This document shows positions 10,702-20,975 of a stretch of 26,873 nucleotides of DNA, piece after piece. The DNA comes from Ophiothrix spiculata (taxonomy: Eukaryota > Echinodermata > Ophiuroidea > Amphilepidida > Ophiotrichidae). Where the stretch lies: the NCBI GenBank assembly GCA_000969725.1, contig JXSR01S066667.1; one strand, given 5' to 3'. How positions within the stretch are numbered: the stretch's first letter is position 1; every line of letters begins with the position of its first letter. A program made the translations under genes and the position numbers. Below the pieces are notes generated by a model. That model was given only the letters and a program-made list of their open reading frames with translations, was not told where the DNA came from and searched no databases.

Positions 10702-10879
10702 GGAGTATTCTTTTAGTGAAATGCATTATTGTCTTATAGATTCCAATAAAGAACAGCACGGGAAATTCAAAGATGGTGTTGGTCATGCTTTGGCTAACCG
10801 AGATTTATTCTTTGCTTTCATCATAGCCATATACATATAGTTTTTAGCGATGTGTGATAGAACTCCTTTGTACCCTTCA
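10702..10879. other. No recognisable feature
   Basis: Unique sequence between the hAT-like element and the tandem array. Confidence 0.4.
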
Positions 10880-11652
10880 GACAGCACGGTCTGAGGAAAG
10901 ACTCCCAGACAGACCGGTCTAGGAGTTTAGCTTTGGAGTACATCCAACGATCAAACTTTATATCGACCAATAGTTGGCTGATGAGAGAATCATAAGATAT
11001 AAGATGCGAGACATACAGTCTTGATCTAAAATGTATTCCAGCTGTTCGAGATATTAGATTATTATTACTTTGGTAATGGACAGCACAGTCTACCAGCGAC
11101 TATAAGCAGAGGTAGGACAGCCCAGTCCTGACCTGACATGAAATTAGATTATTATAACTTTGGTAATGAACAGCAGAGTCTACCAGCGACTATAAGCAGA
11201 TGTAGGACAGCCCGGTCCTGACATGACATGAAAACACAAAGTTGAGTATGCTTTTCAGCTGTAGACAGCCTGGTNNNNNNNNNNNNNNNNNNNNNNNNNN
11301 NNNNNNNNNNNNNNNNNNNNNNNNNNNNNNNNNNNNNNNNNNNNNNNNNNNNNNNNNNNNNNNNNNNNNNNNNNNNNNNNNNNNNNNNNNNNNNNNNNNN
11401 NNNNNNNNNNNNNNNNNNNNNNNNNNNNNNNNNNNNNNNNNNNNNNNNNNNNNNNNNNNNNNNNNNNNNNNNNNNNNNNNNNNNNNNNNNNNNNNNNNNN
11501 NNNNNNNNNNNNNNNNNNNNNNNNNNNNNNNNNNNNNNNNNNNNNNNNNNNNNNNNNNNNNNNNNNNNNNNNNNNNNNNNNNCTGACATGACATGAAAAC
11601 ACAAAGTTGAGTATGCTTTTCAGCTGTAGACAGCCTGGTCTACCAGCGAACT
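10880..11652 (+). repeat. Tandem array with a GACAGC...GTC motif, broken by a gap
   Basis: Two 90-bp units are clear at 11053-11142 and 11143-11232, sharing attagattatt, ctttggtaatg, taccagcgactataagcag and tgacatgaa. Within and around them a 14-base motif of the form gacagcNNNGTC(t/c)N recurs at 10880, 10908, 11079, 11116, 11169 (aacagc variant), 11206, 11264 and 11629, with alternating spacings of 37 and 53-58 bases inside the array. 11218-11274 is identical to 11583-11639 across the gap. The array has no coding frame. Confidence 0.85.
11275..11582. other. Assembly gap (308 N)
   Basis: Run of N inside the tandem array. The same 57 bases precede it (11218-11274) and follow its start-equivalent (11583-11639), so the gap length and even its existence depend on how the array was assembled. 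Confidence 0.99.
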
Positions 11653-13310
11653 AACATTACGGATGTTCATATTTATTTATTCAAATAAATATCTATAAAG
11701 AATTTTCTGATTACAAGACAATAAAATCTAGATTTTTTCCAATATATGAACTTGGGCATATCAAATAGACATTGGATTTTGTAACTGCCTTTTGAGGAAG
11801 TACATGCGATGGCCAAAAACTTAAAAATAACCCAGGGTTTTTAAACAATTGCCATAACTATGGGAGTGGAGGGTGGGTTTTGGAACCTCTCAATTCAGCA
11901 AAAAAAGCATGTATGAGCCTTGTTGATACTTCCTCAACTCTCAAGCAAGGCCATTTACCGCTTGGGTGATTATCAATAACCTTCTTCATTGATATGACAA
12001 AACATTACCCCATAACAGCTTAAAGGATTTATGGCCCCTATGAACTGGTCAGCTTTGCTAAATAACTAGGGGTTCACACATCAGCATTTAAACTGGCTGT
12101 TATGGCAATAAATATTACCTAACCTGTTAGCCTTTACATCAATGACCAACACCTTCTCTTTAGCTAATTTCAACTCCTCCTTACAAACCTCGGTCGGAGT
12201 TAGTATTATCACAAAGACAATCTTGTTTTCATTTTGACAAGCTTCATGAAAACCTATTTTTGAATATTGAAAACGAAATAGTTTGCATATTATTACGTTT
12301 TATATTAAAATCGTCTTTTTAAGCTTTTGAAACATGCCAATTTGAACCCCCACATCAGCTCACATGAGGAATGTTTGTAAATAACACTGGCTATTAATGA
12401 AAACTGAATTAAGAAATCAACAAATGCTATTATTACATTTTGTTGTGGAAGCCCGTTATTCGAAGAGGGGAGAAGAAAACTCAATACATAAACAACACAA
12501 TATTAAGTAACAAATAGTTTACTACATTTTTATAATCTCTTAATTTGCATCGCCAAAACACACATTCTAATCTAATCAAAAAACATTTCACAGTGCGTTG
12601 CTTCGAGATGCATACTATGATTTAGTCTTAGTTTCATGATTTTACAAATCGGTACTCATGGGTATTACAATATCATTTTAAAGTTATTAATATGATCGTT
12701 ATTTTCGTTTGATTACTAGTTTTGACCCTAAGTACCTTTACAACGTCATAATGAAACATTGAAAATGGCTTTAGGCAAAATACTTGAGGAAAGAGTTTAT
12801 CTTGGTCTTGATAAAAAAAAATATTTGTTTGTTAATTAAGCATAATATGAAAACTAAGCGAATCTTGTCAATATTTAAATTTAAGATACTGCAAACACAT
12901 TGGATGCGTTTTGATTTAAATGACACTGCGACAATATTGAATATAGGAATTACTTGACGGATTTAAGCGTGATTACGGTCAGCATGTTTTTTAACACGCT
13001 TCATAATACGTGAATAGGTCGAACTGGTTTTATATAACCTTACCTGGAAGAACAGAACGCAACGTTATGCGCAATCAGCGTAAATCATCATCCATAAGTG
13101 CAGTCGAGATGAGTAAGAAAGAAAAAGAAAAGAGAAACGCAAATTAGTAAAATAGAATATAATATAATTTAGTTTTGTAACAATTTAGGAAAAATATAAC
13201 TGATACACAATCCGATCTTTAAATAAATTAATATAAACTTCCGTATGACTGGAGGAGGCATCATGATTATGTTCTTTAAAGGACTTTAAAATTTATATTT
13301 CAGAACTGAA
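11653..13310. other. No recognisable gene
   Basis: Non-coding sequence. The part at 11800-12360 is less AT-rich and has a short inverted pair attgccataac (near 11849) / gttatggcaat (near 12096), but no clear element boundaries. No exon-like frame recognised. Confidence 0.45.
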
Positions 13311-13467
13311 TTAAAAGCTAAGGTGTACAGGTTTAATAAAACACTGTTCAGCTCCAACCCTTTCATCCAGTGTTACTCCAAATAAAAATCCTTTATCAAA
13401 ATATAAAAGCACATTCTTAGATTCTGGCGAGTATAGGATTCCATTGTATCTGCCAATTGCATGGTTA
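13311..13467 (-). pseudogene. Exon-like segment, downstream half, split by a transposon
   Basis: On the minus strand this is open for about 52 codons, reading NHAIGRYNGILYSPES and continuing to a stop near 13311. The same HAIGRYNGI core occurs at 1325-1360 on the plus strand. The matching upstream half lies beyond the inserted element, at 14071-14175. Stops in the upstream half argue against a working gene. I do not recognise the family; it may be a dead exon or a repeat. The few in-frame codons at its start come from the transposon end. Confidence 0.45.
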
Positions 13468-13469
13468 TA

Positions 13470-14068
13470 CAGGGTGTCCAAGAAAAAAATATACAATCTC
13501 CGAATTTAATTTTCTTAGGTTTAACGGATTGTCAGAGACTTTGTATCAAATGTTGCAATGATAGTCCATGAATTGAATTTTAAAATACCGTTTGTTTAAT
13601 TTCAATCTAAAAGAGTTATACTTAGTCAAATAGTTGGATGGACATTTTTATGGTCCAATTTGACGATTTTGTAAGTTACCCTTGAGTGAGAATTATCCTT
13701 GATCTGCAATGTTTAATAATAATGTTTATTAATTTATTATGTGTATGCTATCTTTAATCTATGCTGAAAGAATGAACAAATTTGATGACAAAATAAGACA
13801 GATATGATTAAATTTACAAGGTAAGGTGACCTATTATTATTCATTTTAGAAACACCTCTGCGTTATGGTCATCATGGAATTATTGGACCAGAAGAAAATC
13901 CACTCAAAATTTGAGAAAACATAACTTTGTTGTATAATACCGATTGAAATGAAACAATCGGTATCTTTTAGTTCAATTCATGGACTATAAAGTGCAACTT
14001 CCTGACTCTCTGTTAAACAAAAGAAAAATTAGACGCAAAGGTTGTAAGGTTTTTTCTGGGAAACTCTC
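13470..14068. mobile_element. TA-flanked foldback MITE (599 bp) inserted in the exon-like segment
   Basis: Termini cagggtgtccaag (left) and ctgggaaactctc (right, 9 of 13 positions matching the inverted left end) are flanked by TA at 13468-13469 and 14069-14070. Long inverted arms of about 150 bases follow. They include an exact 17-base match (atagtccatgaattgaa at 13561 with its complement at 13972-13988) and ataccg..tgtttcattt-like blocks. TA target and size fit a Tc1/mariner-type non-autonomous element. No transposase is encoded. Its insertion splits a sequence that is continuous in the paralogue at 1215-1420. Confidence 0.85.
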
Positions 14069-14070
14069 TA

Positions 14071-14175
14071 AACTTTGACAAAATTCAATTATTAAATAGT
14101 TAACTATCCATTCCTAGTCTGCTAAATCCATGTCTTATCAAGTTTAATCACTAGACCATTTCTGTGTACACTGCA
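14071..14175 (-). pseudogene. Exon-like segment, upstream half
   Basis: On the minus strand it aligns with 1215-1322. Shared words are gtg.acagag-type start, acttgata, gacatggat, tag.aga.tagga, agttaactatt and tttggtcaaa or ttttgtcaaa. Stops occur in all frames. It is continuous with 13467 and below once the 599-bp element and one TA are removed. Confidence 0.55.
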
Positions 14176-15146
14176 AATGCCAGAAAACACGTAACACGTG
14201 TTCAAAATTGTATATTTCTAAACACCAGACACGTGTAAATAAAGGAATACTTGACATTTTTAAACACTAATTTCGAAAGAACAATTTTTTTTTTAAATCA
14301 TAAAATGCCTCGCCTGAAAAAATATAACATAAATCAGATATGATTGTGTTGCCTTTACAAAATTGATGTTCTCTTAAAATTTGTTTATCTCCCTGACAAT
14401 CAGAGAACCCCTCCTAAAAAAGGGAGAAAAAGAAACGTAAGTACGTGCATTGATAATACGTTTAATCGCACGATTTGATTGAAATTTATCTAAGCTCAAT
14501 TTTATAATTGTATTCTTGCTCAAATAGAAAATATATTCTCTACAAGACTGGTTCATTTCCATTATCCGGATCATAATTTCATTACTCCTTAATTAACAGA
14601 CTTTGGAATAAAATTCTTTCCTTCTTCTTTCCAGAATTTATCAAGATAGTCCTAATTTTCTGCTTCACCAAGCATATAATTACAACAATTTCCATATTTT
14701 TATTTAGCAAGTTGAGTAGCTTGCGTCCCATGAGCAATTCAAAATACAGTAACTAAATTAGACTGAAACTTACACTTTTCTACAGCATAAATTGGTGAAC
14801 ATTAAACCACAGTTCGTAAAACAAGCGGAATTTCCTTGAAGTGGAGTCATAATATTCGAGTTGAGGCAAATTTACATTTCGAGTTATTTGAACAACATTA
14901 TCATGTATTCATAATTGATTGTAATTAATTTTAATATGTTTATAGTAATATTCAAATTACTATTTAAATATTAATCATGTTCATCATAACAATTATCAAC
15001 ACACTATTTTATAGTTGTGTAAAATATAATAAAAGGTATCAATTTTCGCCATTTATATACTTAATCTACAACAAACAACAACTAAGACCAACCACAACCT
15101 ATAACTACTAGTTATTTTTGACTGGATTTCCATATTCCTTATTTAA
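14176..15146. other. No recognisable feature
   Basis: AT-rich non-coding stretch. A short palindromic patch around 14186-14202 (acacgtaacacgtgt) is the only structure noted. Confidence 0.45.
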
Positions 15147-15782
15147 TTAACCCTAGTTCTACGAAGGTGGGGTTGCAACAACCGCCTTCTGATTTTTTCT
15201 GCAGCTAGAATTCCTTGCGCTCAGTGCTAAACGACTTAACGTAGCTCTATATAAGTCCATTTTTGCGATATTTTTAGCGACAAAATCTCGACCCTACCAC
15301 CTTCAGAAGGGATACAATGTCCATTCAAAGTTCGTAGGTCAGGGATCGGGTTGGTGTAACTCCGTGATTTTAAAAATGTACATTTTAGTGATTTATATAG
15401 CAGATATTCATTTCGAACTTTGTATTTTGGTAATTCTAGTAATTTTCTACAATATTTAGCAAAAAAAAAAAAAACCCGCATGGAAATTTGATATTCCTAA
15501 GATTTTTTAAAGAAAATGTTGATTTTGCCTATATTTTCCGTACAAATGCAGATTTTTCACATTTTGGTAGTTATGTCGTCATAGTGATGTCATACATTAA
15601 CAGATAACCTTAAATATGGTATCAATAGAAAGACGGAACTGATACCGAACTGAACTGATCTAATGGTACCACACGCAGGGGTCTGGAGACTCACTTTAAA
15701 ATTTCAAGGAAGGGGTTGCAACAACCCCCTCTCCCTCCGTATAATATGTTTTGTGAAAATCGCTCCGTATAACAAGGGTTAA
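15147..15782. mobile_element. piggyBac-like MITE with perfect TTAA duplication
   Basis: The element 15151-15778 (628 bp) is flanked by TTAA at 15147-15150 and 15779-15782. Left end CCCTAGTTCTACG pairs with the inverted right end CCCTTGTTATACG at 11 of 13 positions. TTAA targets with CCCT ends are the known hallmark of piggyBac transposons. Each end carries a hairpin of the form GGGGTTG-CAA-CAACCCC (15166-15186 and 15711-15730). The 81-codon open stretch on the minus strand in the left half has no transposase motif and is not taken as a gene. Confidence 0.82.
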
Positions 15783-16060
15783 TACATGCCATGTTTTGTG
15801 TTTTCTTAATTTATTTTATAACATTATCTAGGTAAATAAAAACACAACAAAACTCCAAAATATTCTGAGGTATCATAGAATTTTGTAATACATTGAAACA
15901 ACTCCTCTACATAAATGATATTTAACTCTTTACAAACAAGTCACTACGTGTACTCATCCTGCATATCCTCTCATATGCACTTCAGATGATTTCATAAAAA
16001 TGACATGACTGATGGAACTTATATCAAAGTAGCAATAACGGCAATCTCGCGGCAATAATA
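15783..16060. other. No recognisable feature
   Basis: AT-rich spacer downstream of the small open frame on the minus strand. Confidence 0.4.
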
Positions 16061-16351
16061 TCATGTAGCAAGCCATGTAGCAAAGTTATGATACATCATC
16101 ACACCTTCTAGCGCACAATCACTGTGCCAATCTATTAAAGGTTTACATCTTGCAGTATTTATGACACCATATGATGAATAATATTGCTTGTACTGTAACG
16201 CTTTTTGCAATAACAATCTTACGGCACTGTTGGTAAACCATTCTGGTTCTTCTACAGAAAATAAGAAGCAGTTTATAGTGGTTGGTTGACAATTGACGTG
16301 TCGAGCTACCCTGAGTAACCAATTAAGTTCCGAAAGATGTTGCTTATACAT
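16061..16351 (-). CDS. Small open frame of 96 codons, unknown, doubtful
   Basis: Open from an ATG at 16351 to a TGA at 16061, with an in-frame TAA directly before the ATG, so it cannot be the visible part of a longer exon on that side. The product would begin MYKQHLSELNWLL and contains several Trp, Cys and His residues. No signal peptide, membrane segment or familiar motif is evident. Length is notable for DNA this AT-rich, but one such frame per window can arise by chance. No polyadenylation signal lies close downstream. Not recognised as any family. Confidence 0.2.
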   Translation of the reverse strand: MYKQHLSELNWLLRVARHVNCQPTTINCFLFSVEEPEWFTNSAVRLLLQKALQYKQYYSSYGVINTARCKPLIDWHSDCALEGVMMYHNFATWLAT

Positions 16352-17147
16352 TTACTTCGATTAATCCTAATGTGTTTCTAATTTCTGATTGGATTTAATA
16401 TATGGTAAAACCCTGATATGTCATATAGTTGTCAAAGGGTTAAACCAAGTAGCATCATTTACATAATGAGTGTACTTATCAAAAAAAAATACAGTAGCTG
16501 ATGCGAATGTTATGTTATTTAATTTATTTTTTTAATATAATCAATGCTTACTCAGTGAATCGAACTAACATATTTATTAACTTAATACCACAAGAACGTT
16601 CTGTTAAAAAACATGTCAGATATAGTGACATAATAAAGTAAAAATATCCTAATTCAGTATTGACGGATCGCATAAAATTTGAATGTAAAAAATAGTATAT
16701 ATGTAGCAGGATAGCACTGTTTCTAGTTTTGATTTTTAAAAAAGAAAGAAAATCACGAACTGTATATGTTCATTTTTTCATTCGTATATTCATAATCAGA
16801 ATATTAAATTAAAATCAAAATAAAATTTTGAAATGAAATATTGATGATGAAAGGAATTGTCTGCGATGCACGAGCCTTACTTCCTACACATACACACCAT
16901 TGAACTACTTCCCCAGGGGATCGCATTGAAATCTCAAAATAATATGATCAAACAGACTTATCATTGGCGGTAGAAGGTTATTAAATGATTCCTTTAGGGG
17001 CTATAGAAAATTAATAATTGGTAATAATATTCAAATAGGTCAAGCTCATATTCCGAGAATCTATTGATCTTGTAAAATAACAAATCAACAAACAGATGAC
17101 TAAAAAGTAAAAAAAAATATCGCTTTACGGACACAAGATATATGCAG
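16352..17147. other. No recognisable feature
   Basis: AT-rich non-coding sequence. The stretch near 16409-16445 (aaaccct ... agggttaaa) resembles opposed TTAA-type ends but is only about 37 bases long. Confidence 0.4.
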
Positions 17148-17222
17148 ATTTCTTCAAGGGAAAAGGAAGTAACTTGCAATTGATACGCAATGCACATACT
17201 GTGTTTTTATTTTATTTTGCAG
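17148..17222 (+). repeat. 75-bp repeat ending in an acceptor-like GCAG, copy 2
   Basis: Same length and orientation as 2126-2200, about four fifths identical by eye. The last 20 bases are T-rich and end in ttttgcag, after which the two copies diverge at once. Confidence 0.6.
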
Positions 17223-17888
17223 CACCGACATCTGGTATGTTCTAATGTACTGAGCCATTTCATATCACTGTATGAAAGAGTATAATCCTATTCCACTCCG
17301 TAGATAAATCGTGTTTTTACTAGCACTACCTGCGGCAATGCAGTAAGTTAGAGAGCATATGAAGACTGATTGGTTCGTCTACCTGCAATTTGATTATGAC
17401 AATTGGTGTGTACCTTTCAGGGTTCCCAATAACATTTCCACGTATATACGCTATTGCCAACTTAAGATGGTACTATAATCTTAAAAAGGAAAATATGATT
17501 ATGCTGGATTTTTATTTGTTACTATTTAATAACAAGATATATTTATTAAGTAACAAGATATATTTACGAAAAGCGAATGATACATCTCACTGCATCTGAC
17601 ATCGATAGACTATTAAGTAAATTCAATGTGCATCTTACTTTAAGTGCAGTTCAATTATTCAACAACCGCTCGTAATCTATTCTGGACCGTATAGGTAAAT
17701 CCTATTATTTAAAGCCGAACCGTATTTATTATTCATGTTTTTAAGTAATGCTGAATTCGATATGCTTTAAGTCGTCCAAGTTGGAGATACATGTATTATA
17801 TAACACCTCGCACAAAAAGAAGCGCATCATGTCTTCTTTCCAATATTAGCATGATCTATCCATAAATTATGATCATTATTCATAACGC
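17223..17888. other. No recognisable feature
   Basis: AT-rich non-coding sequence with a short direct repeat of taacaagatatattta near 17529-17570. A 69-codon open stretch at 17390-17599 shows no motif. Confidence 0.4.
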
Positions 17889-17892
17889 TTAA

Positions 17893-18435
17893 CACTTAAG
17901 CGGTCAAGGGCGGGGGGTCCATATGGACCCAACATTTTAATTTTTAAATTTTTCATCGCCGTTCCATGTATTTGTCTAACTTTACCATACCCTTCACTTG
18001 GCGGCAAAAAAAAATCATACGAACCCACCCCTTCCATGCTAATTAGCATAAATAAGCATTTTCAAATTTGTTTTGCCTATAAAATCGTAACACAACATTT
18101 TATTAATTTTATTTCAGGAATGTATTTGTAATTACACACTGCAAATATGAGCCAAATTGTATTGAAAAATTCAATTGAGAAGTGAATTTTCAAATTTTGG
18201 GCTGGCGGGAAAAGTTTGACGCGACACAGCAAAATTTATCTTGGTCGCCATTTTGAAACGGTTTGTCCGATTTTTAAATTGTTTTCTTTTTTTAAGTTCT
18301 TTTGAAATACTTTACCTCTGACCAGAGTTTGAATGTATTTTTTTTTCGCGTAAGCGCTTTTTCGGTGATGGGTCCATATGGACCCCCCTTGACCACTAAC
18401 GGGCATGTGGAGGACCTTGACCACTTTTAAAAGTG
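17893..18435. mobile_element. Inverted-repeat element with GGGTCCATATGGACCC palindromes (piggyBac-like)
   Basis: Left end: TTAA (17889-17892) then CACTTAAGCGGTCAAGGGC and a run of G, then the 16-bp palindrome gggtccatatggaccc. The right end carries the mirror arrangement: the same palindrome, CCCCCTTGACCAC, and a final ...GACCACTTTTAAAAGTG ending at 18435. The right target reads TAAC, so the TTAA duplication is imperfect. A second, truncated copy lies at 799-1155. The minus-strand open frame crossing 18236-18475 is repeat-derived. TTAA-type membership is inference. Confidence 0.65.
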
Positions 18436-20293
18436 TAACGGAAAGAAATCTGATACAATATTTCAATAACCACATGTTGTTTAAACTAAGCCGAATTTAT
18501 TTCTCCTGATAGAATCAACACTGCAAGCAATACTCTATAAACCTGTCTGCAACAAGAAATCAGACTCTGTTACAAGATCCATAACATATCCCTTGTATTC
18601 TTCAACATTGTGAACTGATGGTTTTGTATTGTGTAAGAGACTAGTATGCTTGATTAGGATTGAATATGGCCAAATGACTGCGCATTAATATATTTTTACA
18701 TGAATATTTAATAATGTTGATATTATTTTGGGCTTTTTTTTTTATAACACATGGACAAACATTGTAAATAAATTCGTACGTTTTTGATGTGTTAGGAAGC
18801 AGAACAATCTGTCGTACTACATATTTTTTGTGGTGGATGTTCATAGCCCCTCCACTAGATAAATTAGCTGCAAAATGTCATAATCATATTGTGAAATTAT
18901 TTATTTAGAATAACAATTAGCCATGCTAAAAAATCCATCTAATTCATTTAATTAATTTCATTTCTATACCGCTATTTTTTTATATTTTGCAATTAGAACA
19001 AGTCCCTTAAAAGGATACTGTTTTAGGCATCTCGTTATCCTATATTATTGCATCTATCGAAAGCAGATACATCGATGTCATCATGTGCCTCGCTTACATC
19101 TTGACGAAAGCATGAAGGATTCATACCTGCCCAGGGCTTGATAGACATGTAAATCCAAAAAGGATATTTGACACAATATTAGATAGACGCTCAAATCCTA
19201 GTCAGGACTACTTGTCATGAAAACGACGGGGTAATAATTGGATATTATTATTCGCAGTAATACTACTGCTTTCGTAAATGTTAAACTGTTGATGGATGTT
19301 TGGTGTCAAGACATTTTTATTGTCCCAATAACAATACTGCAAGTCTGTATAAAATATTGAATACAACATTCCCTAACTTTTGTTGGTGGCATAAAGACGT
19401 TAACAGAACGTATTTTTAACATAACATTTTTAATATAACGGCGGATGTTTCATTTCTTCACAATTATATTATAATCATCATTTTACTTGTAACTCGTGAA
19501 ATTATACAAAAATAATGCACGTTTTGCTGAAGTACTTGTTGTTCCTTCCTCGTGTGCTCGGCCAACTACATCCCCCTGTGCAGTGTCGTTGTATAATTTC
19601 ACTTGCGTCAAATAATACGCAGTTTAATCTATAATTATTGGGTAAGTTTGATGGTTTTATAAAAAAAAATGTTATGTGACTGTCTTGTCACTAGTGTTTC
19701 AATGAATGTTAGTCAGTCATATTTCGTCGAAATGGCATTCTTTTATTGGTAATCGTACACATCGTTAAATTAAGTGTCTCTAAAATGTATTAATTCTTTT
19801 GTATATTATTGTTAGTTATGCTTAAAATTGATAAAAATTGACCCCCCTATTCATTGCATTAAAATGGGAATGGCACCAGTAATCCCAGAGTTGAAATAAC
19901 AAGAATGGAAGCACTGGAACTCTAGCCTCATCCAGCATTTTGCTTATTCCCTAAAGATAGACGATGTTTTCTTTTGGACGCAATCAAACGTGCTCGACAA
20001 ATACAGTCAGGGATAATAAGCTGTTTGGAGGACAAGAAATCATGGCATAGAATTATGGGAGAAACTAGGTCACTTATGTATTTTATTTTGAAAGTCCTTA
20101 TAAGGTTTTAGTGTTGAAATGGGGCAAGGTCGTACATTTATGAATTCAAGTTATCGATATGCAAAGTATTTTTTAAATATGTTTGATTAATCATGGACAT
20201 GATGGATGTTTATGCATCATTAAATGTATTAGCGGGAATAATGACAGCATGCAAAGTTTAATTGTCAAATTCAGACCCTTTATATCAAGAATA
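18436..20293. other. No recognisable gene; one short inverted repeat
   Basis: AT-rich non-coding sequence. Perfect 14-bp arms gtgaaattatacaa (19496-19509) and its complement (19589-19602) enclose 79 bases that are less AT-rich than their surroundings. This may be a tiny foldback element. Confidence 0.45.
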
Positions 20294-20731
20294 TATGTGA
20301 CCCGTCATATCGAAAGGTACCTTAATACCGGCATAGTAAATTACGAGATACAGGCCATTGAAGCTGAGCATAGTCAAAAATCATGTCCAAGGTTGAATTT
20401 CTAATTTCATCAGAAACGTTATCTTTGAAGTGTATTCTATCATATTAATCAGGCTCCAACATCCAAAACATAAGACAACTGTTTTAAAAACCGAGAAAAA
20501 ATGCTTTCTCCATTCACGTTTAACCAGTACATAAACTTTCAATTTGATTTTCTCAGAACTTTAGTTTTCGGAATCAGCCCGATACCTTTTACCAATTTGG
20601 TTGTAACTTTGTAATCGAACGTCCAATAACCAAAGCAAGGAAAGCTTAAAATATAATCTTTCAGATGAGACCAAGAAATCAATTTAAATTTTGCCGACCT
20701 TAAGGTACCTTTCGATATGACGGGTCACATA
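20294..20731. mobile_element. TA-flanked MITE with 32-bp perfect terminal inverted repeats
   Basis: 20293-20324 is the exact reverse complement of 20701-20732. Taking TA as the duplicated target (20294-20295 and 20730-20731), the element is 20296-20729, 434 bp, with ends TGTGACCCGTCATATCG and its complement. The interior is non-coding. TA target and size suggest a Tc1/mariner-type non-autonomous element. The undamaged termini suggest a younger insertion than the other miniature elements here. Confidence 0.85.
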
Positions 20732-20744
20732 TGTTCTGTTATTG

Positions 20745-20975
20745 TTAATTATCGTTGTCGACAATGATAAATACTACCCTCTATGGTTGAATTTTGAAAA
20801 TGGCCTTCTCATGAGATCTAATGCACACTCAAAAATTTATTTTGATTTATCTGCAATTCATGATGTTAAAGGAGTGCTTTTCAAACAATTATGAAGCTGT
20901 TTTTTGATATATATATCATCAATAAATACATTTAGAGAATAGCCTCATACCAAGATCAATAAACAAAACAAAATT
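20745..20975 (+). repeat. Old dispersed repeat R3, second copy
   Basis: Inverted match to 3841-4060, beginning a dozen bases to the right of the 20296-20729 element. Shared landmarks include cgttgtcgacaa, accctctat, ttttgatttatctg, atgatgttaaa and agagaatagcct. Confidence 0.6.

Noticed and set aside
11152..11604. Open frames of 114-150 codons
   Set aside because: Almost entirely unknown bases from the assembly gap.
10880..11652. Tandem array as a CRISPR
   Set aside because: Units are contiguous 90-bp tandem repeats with diverged, non-unique spacers, in animal-type DNA.
16409..16445. Opposed aaaccct / agggttaaa as a tiny TTAA element
   Set aside because: Only about 37 bases long, with no exact TTAA on the left side; probably chance.
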